Shown here: piece after piece, positions 39,544 through 49,737 of the stretch
Position numbering within the stretch: the stretch's first letter is position 1
Layout: each line of letters begins with the position of its first letter
NCBI GenBank assembly: GCA_045632265.1
Contig: JAZQWG010000027.1
Location: 68,173 to 132,172, forward strand
From: Scatosoma sp045632265
Lineage (GTDB): Bacteria > Bacillota > Clostridia > Christensenellales > Borkfalkiaceae
Direction of reading: 5' to 3'
DNA: 64,000 nt
Program-made: the position numbers and the translations under genes
Notes under the pieces: model-generated
Told to the model about the DNA's origin: nothing
What the model saw: the letters and a program-made list of their open reading frames with translations, nothing else
Databases searched by the model: none

Positions 39544-42174
39544 TTATGCGCCGAAGTATGCGTTTGCCGCAACGTTATAATTGTAAAGAGCAACTACGAG
39601 ATTGTAAAGGTTTGCAGGCGTAGAATTGTCAGCAACCGTTTGATATACGTAGGAAAGTGCGCTGTAGTTTACAACGTCTTCGCCGATTTGAACGGTGTAG
39701 GTGTTGTCAAGGTATTTAGCAACTACGTTTTCAATCGTTGCAACGTAAACGTTGCCTTCGTAGTGTTTAACAACTGCGCCCGAAACGTTGATAGCGTTGA
39801 TGTCGTCCGTTCTAAAGTAGATGTTGATCATCGTCTTTGCGCCGAGCGTCAAAGTTGCGTTTTCAATCGTCACTTTGCCTTCATTGTCAACTTTGTTTGC
39901 AGCAAATGCGGACAAGTCAGCGGAGAATTCCACTTTCGTTTCAACAACGTCGTGTTCAAAGTATGCTCTTGCCGCTTCGCAGTATTTGATAAGCGCCAAA
40001 GCAAGGTCTTTCGTTTCTTGGCTAAAGCCGGTTGCGTGAAGCAAGCTCGTAGCGTATTCGTTTACCGTCGTCGTGTAAACGGTGTTGTCGCCGATTTTCA
40101 AGGTCACGTTCTTCTTGTAATCTTTAGGGCTAACGCTTGCAATGAACGCGAAGCAGCCTTTTGCCGCGCTGTAAACGCCCGTCACTTCTTGAGCTTCATA
40201 ACCTTCTACCGTGTACGTAGCCGTAACCACGTCACTTGCTTGGTTGGGGCATTCTACGTAGAAAATCAAACCAACGTCGCCAGCAGCGGAAACGGAAACA
40301 TAACGAACCGTAGGAGCGATTTCCGTGTTTGCAATACGAGCCATCGAGCCTTGGTTGTAGCCGCTCGTGTTGAAAATCAAGAATTGGTTATAATCTTTTA
40401 CGCTGTCAAGGGTGAGAATCTTCGTCATTTCAGCCGTAGCGGAAGCATAGTAGCCGATTTCACCAACGTTCAACTTGTAATCGTGCGAGAGTGCGGTGTT
40501 AACCGTAAATACAAACGTGCTTACAGCCATGTTTTCAGCACCCACGAAATCTTTCAAAGGAAGCAACACTACGCCTTTCGATGCGGGCAAATCCAAACAG
40601 CCGTCTGCGCCAACAACGTAGTTGTTGGAAAGACCGTCTTCCGTGATAAGCGTAGCCGTACCCGTGAAGTAGATTTCACTTGCGCCGTCCCAAACGGAAG
40701 GAGCAAATTTGAACGAGCCGTTGCCAACGTATTCCATTTGAACAGCCAAAATACCGTTTGCCATATCCAAAGCGGAAGCGGAATCAAGCGTAACGAGCAT
40801 CTTTGCATAAGTAGCTTCCGCCGTGTATTCTACACCGCTCCAAGAAACGCCGTAAGCAAATGCGTTATCGCCCGTTCTCATTTCGTATTCGGTAGGCATT
40901 TCGGGGATATATTCAATTCTTTCACTCGTCATACCTGCCAAAGCGTTGTCCGTAACCTTCCAGCCTGCATCGTACATATCACGAAGGGAGGTGAAGTAGT
41001 ACATTTCGTCGTTTACGCCGTCAAACCAACCAAGTTCGCCAAGTGCAAAGGAAGAAGTGGGATAAGCATCCGCATTGATGTTGGGGATGTACATGCTTAC
41101 CGAATCCCAGTTAAATACGTCGGAAACAAAGTTCGTTGCGGGGATAATCAACATACCACGCAAGCCAGCGGGAATTTCGATGTGTTGCGTAGCAACGTTG
41201 TACGCACAAATTTCGATATCCCCTTCTTCGGTGACAAAGTAAGCATAGCCCGCATTGGCAACTACGTTTGCGCCGTCAAATACTTGGGTGTAGAAGCCCG
41301 TCTTTGCATACGTTTCCATTTGCAATGCAAAATAACCGTTTGCATCAAGGTCATACACTGCACCCGTATCCGTCTTATACCATATTGTTGCATACTCAGC
41401 AGCTTCGGTGTTTACGTAGTTTGCAACGTTCCATTGTTTACCATACGCAAATGCGTTGGTGCCCGTGCGCATCGTGTAAACTTCCGTCGTTTCAGCCTTT
41501 TCGCCGATTACGGGAAGCACCGTGCCGTATTTGGAAGAGGTCTTCCAATCTTGGCCGTCAGCCGTCGTCAAAACGTTCAATTCAGCGCCGTTGTAAGCAT
41601 AGTAGCCAAGCGAGCCAAGTTTCACGTTTGCGCCCGCAAAGACAGAATGGAAGTTTGCGGTAATCATTTGAATAGTACTCAAATCAGCGCCACCAAAGTC
41701 GCTCGTAGGCACAACAACCGCACCTCTAAAGCCTGCGGGGATGTAGATACCTTGACCGCCTTGACCAACAGCAACCGAGTTGCCGTTGTCATCTACGAGA
41801 TACGCATTTACGTTAAAGCCGTAGAAAACTTCGGCACCTGCGTCAACAACGGAAGGCCACATATTGATGGTCGTATCCGTTTCGAGATGATACGCCAAAT
41901 ACCCTTCTCTTGCCAATGCGGGGTAATAAGGATTTTCACCCGACGCTACGTCCGATTTGAAGATAATGGTTTCCCAACCGCTTTCGTTTGCGGGAATGGT
42001 AAATTCTCTACCATTTTGGAAAGCATTGATACTCGAATCAAACGCATATACCTTGGCTTCATCAGCCGTCACCACGGCAGAATCATTGTTTGCCGCTACG
42101 ATAGAAAGAGAGAAAGCTGCAATCGTTGCGGGTACAAGCCCGTAAAGAAGCTTTTTGACTCCTCTGAGTTTCAT
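39544..42174 (-). CDS. Large secreted protein with three CBM-like repeats and C-terminal helical modules
   Basis: 876 residues. Signal peptide (about 1-36, KKLLYGLVPATIAAFSLSIVAA). Three diverged beta-sandwich repeats occupy about 40-620, each opening with a motif like MRTGxNAFAYGxxW (clearest near 225 and 425) and ending in a GELGW/GEIGYYA strand. Two C-terminal modules follow: VRYVSVSAAGDVGLIFYVE with a helical LALIKYCEAARAYFE end, and a second that ends in YNYNVAANAYFGA. The repeats resemble carbohydrate-binding domains. No catalytic motif, anchor or lipobox is seen. It is in the GH42/GH43 locus, so a glycan-capture role is inferred. Confidence 0.75.
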   Translation of the reverse strand: MKLRGVKKLLYGLVPATIAAFSLSIVAANNDSAVVTADEAKVYAFDSSINAFQNGREFTIPANESGWETIIFKSDVASGENPYYPALAREGYLAYHLETDTTINMWPSVVDAGAEVFYGFNVNAYLVDDNGNSVAVGQGGQGIYIPAGFRGAVVVPTSDFGGADLSTIQMITANFHSVFAGANVKLGSLGYYAYNGAELNVLTTADGQDWKTSSKYGTVLPVIGEKAETTEVYTMRTGTNAFAYGKQWNVANYVNTEAAEYATIWYKTDTGAVYDLDANGYFALQMETYAKTGFYTQVFDGANVVANAGYAYFVTEEGDIEICAYNVATQHIEIPAGLRGMLIIPATNFVSDVFNWDSVSMYIPNINADAYPTSSFALGELGWFDGVNDEMYYFTSLRDMYDAGWKVTDNALAGMTSERIEYIPEMPTEYEMRTGDNAFAYGVSWSGVEYTAEATYAKMLVTLDSASALDMANGILAVQMEYVGNGSFKFAPSVWDGASEIYFTGTATLITEDGLSNNYVVGADGCLDLPASKGVVLLPLKDFVGAENMAVSTFVFTVNTALSHDYKLNVGEIGYYASATAEMTKILTLDSVKDYNQFLIFNTSGYNQGSMARIANTEIAPTVRYVSVSAAGDVGLIFYVECPNQASDVVTATYTVEGYEAQEVTGVYSAAKGCFAFIASVSPKDYKKNVTLKIGDNTVYTTTVNEYATSLLHATGFSQETKDLALALIKYCEAARAYFEHDVVETKVEFSADLSAFAANKVDNEGKVTIENATLTLGAKTMINIYFRTDDINAINVSGAVVKHYEGNVYVATIENVVAKYLDNTYTVQIGEDVVNYSALSYVYQTVADNSTPANLYNLVVALYNYNVAANAYFGA

Positions 42175-42232
42175 AGTTTTTTCCTCCTATATATTGTTTT
42201 TATTTTACTGCCACAAATTTAGTTGCCCTATT

Positions 42233-43078
42233 TTATTTGCCCATATTGCACTCTAAGAAGATCGCTCTTTCTTTCGGGCATTCGTTAGGGTAGTGCAAAG
42301 CCAACATTTGACGATTATCCAAAGCCGTGAATATCATACAATGCCCGCCGTCCACGCTAAACACGGGACGATCTTCGTGCTTCCACTCGCCAAAGGGGCT
42401 ATCCGCGTACGCTTTTAATACGCAATACACTTCGTTGTGCGTGCTCGACCAAAGCATCACGAGCTTGCCCTTTTCACGGAACAAGAACGGGCCGTCGGTC
42501 ACGTAGCAATCTTTTCCCCGCCAGTCCTTAAACGACGTCACGTACGGATTGTCGCTTGCGGAGAACAGGTACATAGGCTCGCCAACCGCTTTCGTCAAGT
42601 CGGGCGAAAGTTCCATTGCATACATTTGTCCGTTGGTCACTTCCAACCATTCTCTACAAAAGAAAATGTACGGTTTGCCGTCTTCCACGTACAACGTGCC
42701 GTCCAAACATTCCCAACCCTCGGGGGTGATAGGTCCGTCCGAGATAGGCAAGAACGGGCCTTCGGGGCTGTCCGCGCGCAGGATTTGCGTCCCGCGCGAA
42801 CGAGTTGCCGATTTGAACGATGCAAACATGTAATATTTATCGTTGTAGAAAAATACTTCGGGTGCCCAGTAATCTCTATCCGACCAAAAGTTTTCGCCGT
42901 TGAAAACCACGATAGGATCGCTGAAATTTTCAAGATCGGCACTTTTATAGGTGACGAAATAGTTTACCGTGCTATAACCATCGGTAAGCCCCGTCGTGCC
43001 GTAAAGATAATATTGTTGATTCTTTTCATCTACGAGCACGAAAGGGTCTCGAATTCTAATTTCTTCTCTTTTAAGCAT
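42233..43078 (-). CDS. Glycoside hydrolase family 43-like enzyme
   Basis: 281 residues. Five-bladed propeller features of clan GH-F: IRDPFVLVDEKN (catalytic base Asp near residue 10), WAPEVFFYNDKYYMF, and the acid region ECLDGTLYVEDGKPYIFFC, where Glu or Asp is expected. Family members are arabinofuranosidases, xylosidases or galactosidases on plant side chains. No signal peptide, so it acts in the cytoplasm on imported oligosaccharides. Part of the operon from the GH42 gene. Exact linkage cannot be told. Confidence 0.88.
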   Translation of the reverse strand: MLKREEIRIRDPFVLVDEKNQQYYLYGTTGLTDGYSTVNYFVTYKSADLENFSDPIVVFNGENFWSDRDYWAPEVFFYNDKYYMFASFKSATRSRGTQILRADSPEGPFLPISDGPITPEGWECLDGTLYVEDGKPYIFFCREWLEVTNGQMYAMELSPDLTKAVGEPMYLFSASDNPYVTSFKDWRGKDCYVTDGPFLFREKGKLVMLWSSTHNEVYCVLKAYADSPFGEWKHEDRPVFSVDGGHCMIFTALDNRQMLALHYPNECPKERAIFLECNMGK

Positions 43079-43112
43079 ATACTTTTCTGCCTTTTTTGAA
43101 TTTTTACCGTGA

Positions 43113-45029
43113 TTATTTCAAGTTGTCCATTGCGTAGTTGAACAACGCAATCATGCCTCTATCGCCAAAGATGCCTTGCGCGCCTTCCGTGGGGTGATAT
43201 ACAAGGGGCGACAAACGGAATTGCGTTTCTTCGCTTATACCGTATTCCACGCCTTGATATTCGACAACGGGGCCGTCGTACACGAAGGTGTGAAGCGTGC
43301 CATCAGGAGCGCCGCAATAATTCCAGCAATACGCCCACAAGAAGCCGTCTGCTTCTATATGCTTGATGGCATGATATTCTTCAATCACCTTTTGGCATAC
43401 CGAACGAAGAACTTCGTAATAATATTCTTCGTACATTGCTTTGAGTACGTCTTTGGAATTACACTTGGCAATTTCCTTATGCGCGCTCGTCAAAATGTTG
43501 GGTGTACGCAAAGGTTTGGGTACCCACCATCTATAATCGAACGTTTCGCCGTCGATGCCGTCAAGCCCCATGTTAAAGTATTCTTCGCCGTTCGTGCCCG
43601 TTTCTGGATTGATATGAACGTACGTAATCGTCACGTCGGGACGGGTGTCGCCGTTTTTATCTTGTTCGGGGAAGTTCTGCACAGCTTCATCAAGATAGAG
43701 AATCGAATACCAGCTTTCCGCCATCGATTTAAGGCTGGCTTCAATGTCTTCTTTGTACGTATCGAGCACTTCCGCATTAAGCGATGCGTAATACTTGTTG
43801 TAAATCGTCGTTGCGTTGGCAATATCCGTCGCCGTATTGATTGCCGTCACCGCTTTTTGATATTCGCGCGCAACGAACATATATTTCGTAGAATCGTTGT
43901 ACGTCTTGGTCACTTTTTCGATATAGCTCGTCGTCAAGCCGGTGATGTGTTCTTCGTAGAATTCCACTTGCACCAAGTTATCGAATTGTGCTTTTGCATA
44001 CGTCTTATATTCTTCAAGCGAGCAAGGCGGGATAGAAATTCCGTCAATCGCCGCATTTTCCTTCAAGCACATAAAACCAACGTTTCTATTGCCTTCTACG
44101 TACACGTCCGCCGTCACAAGCGCCGCGCCGTTGATGGAAAGCACCACCTTCGTTTCACGGGGGTCTGCGTTTACCACTTGCAAGTTTGCCGAAAGCACGT
44201 ATTGCGTATCTTCGCTGTAATTTTCAATCGCCGCTTCGCCGATAAGTGTTTCTTCACCCATATTATAGGAAATGATGGAAGCCTTGCCGTCCTTCACGCC
44301 CGCATAGATATAGGAAGCCTTGCTAAGGTCGCCCACCGTCGTGCCGTACACGCCAAGTGCCAAACCAGCATCACCCTTGATGTTCGCTTTCACTTCGCCT
44401 GCGTTGAGTACGCTGTTTTTCGCCACCACAAAAGAGTTTGCTTCAAGCGCTTTATAACCGCTGCCCTCTAAAAGAAGTTTGCCCGTTTCAAGCGAATAAT
44501 CGTTTTCACTTTCCCCTTGCAACAACAGCGCTTTTTCTCTCGTGAAAGATACATTTTCTTCGCCGATTGCAAAGTCGTCTTCAATAATGCTGAAAGGCGA
44601 CATTTTGAACGTACCAACGGGAACGTTGGAAAGGCAAATTGCGTATTCGCCCGCCGTAAGGTTTGCGCTGTTGATGAAATAGTAGCCAAAACCTTCTACG
44701 TAAACGCCCGCCATACGGGGGGCATTGCCTACGGACAAACCAACCACTACCTTGCCGTCGATGATTTGCACTCTACCAAGGAAGGAAACGTCCGTTTTAC
44801 CCGTGCCCGTGTTGCCGAAAATGGAATACACCTTTTCGGGCGTTTCCGCTTTCGCAAATTCTACCACCGTCGCATCAAGCGTTTTTCCACCGTACGCAAC
44901 CGTCGTATTTTGTGCGCCTTGGGAAACGGGGAAGTCGATATATTCAACTTCCTCTTCCTTACAGCCCACAGCCGCAAAGGCGAAGGTAAGCGCAAGCGCA
45001 CAAACTAATAATTTCTTACATTTAGCCAT
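43113..45029 (-). CDS. Secreted lipoprotein with uncharacterised helical WW-type module
   Basis: 638 residues. Lipobox AAVGC (Cys23). The first 370 residues are beta-rich with a LamG/concanavalin-like feel (VVLSINGAALVTADVYVEGNRN, split by a turn). From about 400 the protein is helical with YRWWVPKPL near 525 and a long helix pair with KDVLKAMYEEYYYEVLRSVC. The same succession of features occurs in the middle of the giant esterase at 54933-58661, so this looks like a shared module. No enzymatic motif is recognised. Gene lies between the candidate glycosidase (14-bp gap) and GH43. Confidence 0.72.
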   Translation of the reverse strand: MAKCKKLLVCALALTFAFAAVGCKEEEVEYIDFPVSQGAQNTTVAYGGKTLDATVVEFAKAETPEKVYSIFGNTGTGKTDVSFLGRVQIIDGKVVVGLSVGNAPRMAGVYVEGFGYYFINSANLTAGEYAICLSNVPVGTFKMSPFSIIEDDFAIGEENVSFTREKALLLQGESENDYSLETGKLLLEGSGYKALEANSFVVAKNSVLNAGEVKANIKGDAGLALGVYGTTVGDLSKASYIYAGVKDGKASIISYNMGEETLIGEAAIENYSEDTQYVLSANLQVVNADPRETKVVLSINGAALVTADVYVEGNRNVGFMCLKENAAIDGISIPPCSLEEYKTYAKAQFDNLVQVEFYEEHITGLTTSYIEKVTKTYNDSTKYMFVAREYQKAVTAINTATDIANATTIYNKYYASLNAEVLDTYKEDIEASLKSMAESWYSILYLDEAVQNFPEQDKNGDTRPDVTITYVHINPETGTNGEEYFNMGLDGIDGETFDYRWWVPKPLRTPNILTSAHKEIAKCNSKDVLKAMYEEYYYEVLRSVCQKVIEEYHAIKHIEADGFLWAYCWNYCGAPDGTLHTFVYDGPVVEYQGVEYGISEETQFRLSPLVYHPTEGAQGIFGDRGMIALFNYAMDNLK

Positions 45030-45043
45030 TTACCTTCTCCTCC

Positions 45044-48000
45044 TTATTTCATTTCGCAGCCCATTACTTTGAAATCTTGCAATTTCACCGTTTCGCTTCC
45101 CGCATACACGGTCAAGCGTACGTATCTACAATTTACTACGTCCGTATGCACGTAAACGGAACGAACTTCCGCATCTACGATAGCATAATCGTGGAATACG
45201 CCGTCTTCCCCTGCAATTTCAATCTTGTAAGAATGAGCGGCCGGCAAAGGATAGCCCTCTTGCTCGCGATCTTCCACGGGTTTGTAATCGTCTTGGAAAG
45301 TCCATTCGTTTTCAAACATCAAGGCAAATTGCGCAATCGCCTTCACTTCACGCATATCCACAACCAAGGTTTGCGTGCCCGTCACTTCCCAAGCCGTGTC
45401 GTAGTTGGTTGCATACGCATAGCTGCCATCCACGTAGCGGTCAACGCAAGCAGCCACGTTGCCGTCGCCCGTCACGTCTGCGCTATAACTGAACGTGTTG
45501 TAATATTCGGGAATACCAAATATGGAAATTTCGCTAATTTTTTCATTGCCCGTGGAAACGAACTTAACGTATCTTGCAATCTTACGGCAAGCGAGCGTTG
45601 CTCTCGTCGTGCCTGCAAAATCCAAATCGCCAAGTTCTTCGTACGTCTTGCCGTCCGTAGAAAGGTACACTTTCAATTTTGCGTTCGTGTTTGCCACGCT
45701 CGTCAACGTGATGTCGGTGAAACCGCAAATTTCGTTCAAATCAACGATCATATAGGACGAGCAGGTTGCCCAGTAGGTGGACAAATCGCCGTCAACCGCC
45801 TTTTCGGGCGAGAAGTTGAAGTTTTCCACTTTGCTTCTATCGCAGCTTGTCAATTTATACGTTGCCAAGTTGTATCTTCTATCCGCTTCAAACACAGCTT
45901 TCGCCAAAGCGGAATTTCTATTTTCGTCAAGTTTGTCGTACACGTACATCAATTGATAACCGCACCAACCGATGTTGGACGTGTGCGCAGCACCTCTAAT
46001 ACCGCCGTCGAAGAAGGTGGTGTCACCCGTCGTGTTGCCGACGAATTCGTTAATGAAGCCGTCGCCCGAAGAGTTAAGCGGATCGTCCATCAAACCAACC
46101 TTATCCCCCATGTTTACGTACAAGGAAGAGTTGTAAACAAGTCTTTGTGCGAAATCAAGGTAATGGCTGTCGCCCGTGATAAGATAAAGCTTTTCAAAAT
46201 CGATTGCCGACGATACCGTAGGACAGTCTAAAATGAAGTGCTTGGTATTGTTGAAGTTATACCCGTACGCCAAGAATCTTTCATTGCCGATGAAGGACGA
46301 GTTGTACGCTTGCGAGCCGTCGTCGCCGTACAAGTTCAAGTTCATCGGGGAAAGCATATTGAACGTTTCAAGCCACGTTGCGCAGTTTTTCGCAAGGTCG
46401 AGATAACGAGTTGCGCCCGTCACTTCGTATGCGTTCAAGTAGGCGTTCAAAATAATCATTGCGTCTTCCGCAACGCCGATGTATGCGTTAAGGTCGTTGT
46501 GTTCAACCGAGCCAAAGTACCCGTCGAAGAATCTATTTTCTTCCGCAACCTTATCCAAAAGACGGATTGCCGTTTGCGAATAGTCGATATTAAATTCTTC
46601 CGAGTATTTCCAAAGCTTGGTGTAGAAGATAAGACCCATTACGTCCGTTTCGTTCTTATACTTTTCAGCCCTTTCAATAATGTAGTTCTTCAAATAGTTT
46701 TGGCTCAATACGCCCGAGTGGTTGATATTGTTTGCCTTGAAGAAATCGTACAAATCAAGCACTACCGCAAACCCTTCATAGCGAGTTCTATAATAGATAG
46801 GCTTTAATTCTGCGCCCGCACCCCAGAAGATATTTTCGTCCAGCTTATCGGTGGAAATTTGGTCTTCCAACACCGCAATCGCTTGATTGATATACGTTTG
46901 GTTGTTATTACGCAAACCAGCCTTGTACATCAAAAACGCAATGTCCGCATTTCTATACAAGAAACCGCTGTTGGGCTGATAGTCTTCCGCGTTCGTCATG
47001 TACATGGGTACTTTCCAAACCTTGCTAACCGAATAAGAACGTTTCATCGATTCGAGAAGAGCGTTGTAAACCGCTTCTTGGTCGTATCTCTTATCGGTGA
47101 TTGCAAGCGAATCGTAAGCATTACGCCAAGAGCTTTCTACCATCGAATAGAAATCGTCTTCTTCTTCAATCGTAAGCGAGAAGGAAATGGTACGCGTAAG
47201 GTTTTTCTCCACGGGCAAAAGTCGCCAAGCCGTGCCGCCGTCCGCCGAAAGAACTTCATGAGAAGGGAAGCAGAAGGACATTTTTACCAAGTTGTTAAGC
47301 GTGCTTTCGTCCAAATAATCGCCATAGACGATACCCGTCACGGAAATCGCTTCGTGGATAACCATGCTGTCTTCCGAGTTGTTAATGATATCTTTTGTGT
47401 CTTCGTACGTCGTCACAAGTTGGGTGTGGGACGTATCCGTCAACGTGGTGACGTAGCCGTTTTTGAATTTGGACAACATAAGCGCCGACGTGTTGTTGGA
47501 CGAAATTACGAATTCCCCCGTCGTGGACGACAAAGGCGTTCTTGCGTTCGTCGTGATGAAGCTATGCGTGCCCGACACGTAGAATTGCGAAGGGTTGAAC
47601 CAGTCGCTTTCCGAAATCGTTTCTTCGTTTTGCGTGAAGATGGGATATTCGGTTGCGAAACCTTCTTCTCCGCCAACGTTTGCAACGTCCATCGTTCTCG
47701 TCACGTCAACGCCCGTCTTCGTCACGTAGTAGTAGTCGGTCACTTGTACGACCGAGCCAAGAGGGCCCGTCACGCTTGCTTGCGCTTTGTACCCCCCTTC
47801 CACTTCTTGCACCGTGGAATAGTGCGCATAGATAGTTTCGCCCGCGTTAGCGCCTTCGTTGAAACGTACGCCAACCGCGCCGTTAGCCGTTGCGAGAGAT
47901 TCTCTGCCGTTTACCAAGCTAAATACGTATCCGTTATCCGTTTGAACGAAACTCGCAGAAAAATCTTGAGGATCGTCCAAACCTTTTACAGAGTCAAACT

Positions 48001-48094
48001 TAAACAAGCCCATACTCCCGATAACGGAAACGGTGATAAACATTGCGAAAAAACATATTAAAAATATCAATTTGAAAATAGATGCTTTTTTCAT
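45044..48094 (-). CDS. Membrane-anchored candidate glycan-active enzyme with two C-terminal discoidin domains
   Basis: 1016 residues. An N-terminal membrane helix (about 6-30) anchors it outside. Residues 40-340 are beta-rich. Residues about 345-740 look like an alpha/alpha toroid, with regularly spaced Tyr/Asn-rich helices (NADIAFLMYKAGL, GATRYLDLAKNCATWLETF), as in several glycosidase and lyase clans. Two F5/8 type C (discoidin) domains end the protein (about 745-870 and 875-1016; NLATYKLTSC, VDGDLSTYWAT). I cannot assign a CAZy family. Its position between the importer and GH43 supports activity on the same glycan. Confidence 0.72.
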   Translation of the reverse strand: MKKASIFKLIFLICFFAMFITVSVIGSMGLFKFDSVKGLDDPQDFSASFVQTDNGYVFSLVNGRESLATANGAVGVRFNEGANAGETIYAHYSTVQEVEGGYKAQASVTGPLGSVVQVTDYYYVTKTGVDVTRTMDVANVGGEEGFATEYPIFTQNEETISESDWFNPSQFYVSGTHSFITTNARTPLSSTTGEFVISSNNTSALMLSKFKNGYVTTLTDTSHTQLVTTYEDTKDIINNSEDSMVIHEAISVTGIVYGDYLDESTLNNLVKMSFCFPSHEVLSADGGTAWRLLPVEKNLTRTISFSLTIEEEDDFYSMVESSWRNAYDSLAITDKRYDQEAVYNALLESMKRSYSVSKVWKVPMYMTNAEDYQPNSGFLYRNADIAFLMYKAGLRNNNQTYINQAIAVLEDQISTDKLDENIFWGAGAELKPIYYRTRYEGFAVVLDLYDFFKANNINHSGVLSQNYLKNYIIERAEKYKNETDVMGLIFYTKLWKYSEEFNIDYSQTAIRLLDKVAEENRFFDGYFGSVEHNDLNAYIGVAEDAMIILNAYLNAYEVTGATRYLDLAKNCATWLETFNMLSPMNLNLYGDDGSQAYNSSFIGNERFLAYGYNFNNTKHFILDCPTVSSAIDFEKLYLITGDSHYLDFAQRLVYNSSLYVNMGDKVGLMDDPLNSSGDGFINEFVGNTTGDTTFFDGGIRGAAHTSNIGWCGYQLMYVYDKLDENRNSALAKAVFEADRRYNLATYKLTSCDRSKVENFNFSPEKAVDGDLSTYWATCSSYMIVDLNEICGFTDITLTSVANTNAKLKVYLSTDGKTYEELGDLDFAGTTRATLACRKIARYVKFVSTGNEKISEISIFGIPEYYNTFSYSADVTGDGNVAACVDRYVDGSYAYATNYDTAWEVTGTQTLVVDMREVKAIAQFALMFENEWTFQDDYKPVEDREQEGYPLPAAHSYKIEIAGEDGVFHDYAIVDAEVRSVYVHTDVVNCRYVRLTVYAGSETVKLQDFKVMGCEMK

Positions 48095-48125
48095 GTTAAT
48101 TACCTCCTTTCTTGTTTAAGTTTTC

Positions 48126-49727
48126 TTAAATGCCGTAGAAATTGTTGTAAGCCTTTTGCAAAATGCCCATGTATTCGTCCATACGATAGTTTGCAAGCGA
48201 AGCCTTAAACGCTTCAAAACTGCTTTGCGTGATACCGTCGTTGATAGCGTTTGCCATGAATTCCGCAACGTGCTTATTGATGTTGGTGGACAACAACGAG
48301 AACGTTCTCAAATCGTCCTTGCCGATGTAAACCATAGGATAGCTGATTTTGCCTTTCGCCATTTGTCTATTTCTGTGTTGGCGTACGTAGTCGGCATTGT
48401 TCGTCACTTCTTTATCGAAGAACTTTTCGTCAACTGCGTAAGGCATACCGTCGCCCGGTTGTACAATCGTGTCTTTCATTCTTTCGGAATATTCCGCTGC
48501 ACTAATCGTCGAACGCCATTGCGTTTTCGTCTTGTCAACCCATTCCCATTCTTGACCTTCCTGACCGTTAATAGCCCAAATCCAGTACGGTTGCGTGGTG
48601 TCGTAAAGAATATCAATCCACTTGATTGCAAGTTCGGGATATTGACAGGTGGAAGAAATTGCAAAGCAACCTCTTTCAACGGGGTTCATTGCCGACCAGA
48701 AAGCCGTGTCGTGCATTTCGCTCGTAAGCGGGTCTAACGTCACGAATTGTTTCAAGCGCTTTGCGCCCGATACGTACAAGGGCGATGCGGACATGTACAT
48801 GCCGTAAACGTCGCTTTGTGCGTACGAATAACGTTTGGATTCGGTAAACGTGTTCCAGTCGGGGTTGATAAGTCCTTCTTCAAAGAACTTGTTAAGCCAT
48901 TGCATTGCGTTGTAGAATTCGTCTTTTGCAGGTCCAAATTCCACTACGTCGTTTGCGTTTGCTTGTACGAAGTATTGCGAGAAATCAAGCCCGAAGATAG
49001 GAAGCAAGTTGTAAAGTTCGGTAGGTCCGCAAATTACCAACGGGTAGGAATTTTTATCCGTGCACTTGTGTTCTTTGAACGCTTTAAGAACCGTATAAAG
49101 TTCTTGTACCGTGCTCGGCATACCCATATCTACGTCTTCAAGCCATTTTTGGTTAATCCACCAGAAACCACGCATGATGCCGTCGTTAGGCGTATTCAAG
49201 TACATGGTGGGCAATGCGTAAATGTTGCCGTCGGGGGTGGTGATACAACGTCTAATGATAGGATTTTCGTCCAAAATTCTCTTGATATTAGGCGCGTATT
49301 GATCGATGAGTTTATTAAGCGAAATGATTTGTTTGTTGGTGCCGTACGTAATTTCGTCTTGGCTTGTGAAGAACGCCTTGAAGAATACGTCAGGCATCGT
49401 TTCTTCGGAAGTGAAAGCAAGCGGTTTCTTTTGCTTGTACATACCTTCCAAGAATACGTTGTCAAAGTTGAAGTTTACACCCGTCACTTTGTTCATTCTC
49501 TTGAAGAATTTGTTGTTCGCCCAATCGGAACTGAGCGTAGAACTACAAGACGCCATCATCTTCAAGCTGATTTGGTCTCTATATTCTTCTTTCAAAATTT
49601 CGATATTGTCGCCCGTCAAAACGTGCGCGTTGGAATATTCTACGAATTCTTTCTTTGAATAGCCAAGCCCTGCACCCATCATAACTACACAGCAAAGGAA
49701 AATAATAAATGCTAATTTCGTTTTCAT
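48126..49727 (-). CDS. Extracellular sugar-binding protein (LplA type) of the glycan importer
   Basis: 533 residues, the usual LplA length. Bilobed family features include SCSSTLSSDWANNKFFKRM near 55-72, GGNI-like strands and the conserved WWINQKWLEDVDMGMPSTV segment. The signal segment (about 4-23) contains CysCys12-13 in its core, but no clear lipobox follows, which is odd since relatives are lipoproteins. It may be held as a membrane-anchored protein. It lies 10 bp downstream of the permease. Confidence 0.88.
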   Translation of the reverse strand: MKTKLAFIIFLCCVVMMGAGLGYSKKEFVEYSNAHVLTGDNIEILKEEYRDQISLKMMASCSSTLSSDWANNKFFKRMNKVTGVNFNFDNVFLEGMYKQKKPLAFTSEETMPDVFFKAFFTSQDEITYGTNKQIISLNKLIDQYAPNIKRILDENPIIRRCITTPDGNIYALPTMYLNTPNDGIMRGFWWINQKWLEDVDMGMPSTVQELYTVLKAFKEHKCTDKNSYPLVICGPTELYNLLPIFGLDFSQYFVQANANDVVEFGPAKDEFYNAMQWLNKFFEEGLINPDWNTFTESKRYSYAQSDVYGMYMSASPLYVSGAKRLKQFVTLDPLTSEMHDTAFWSAMNPVERGCFAISSTCQYPELAIKWIDILYDTTQPYWIWAINGQEGQEWEWVDKTKTQWRSTISAAEYSERMKDTIVQPGDGMPYAVDEKFFDKEVTNNADYVRQHRNRQMAKGKISYPMVYIGKDDLRTFSLLSTNINKHVAEFMANAINDGITQSSFEAFKASLANYRMDEYMGILQKAYNNFYGI

Positions 49728-49737
49728 ATCTTCCTCC

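Noticed and set aside
39223..39580. Arg/Ala-rich frames overlapping the small lipoprotein
   Set aside because: They are shadow frames of the Gly/Ser codon repeats. The minus-strand frame with lipobox and ribosome binding site is the real one.
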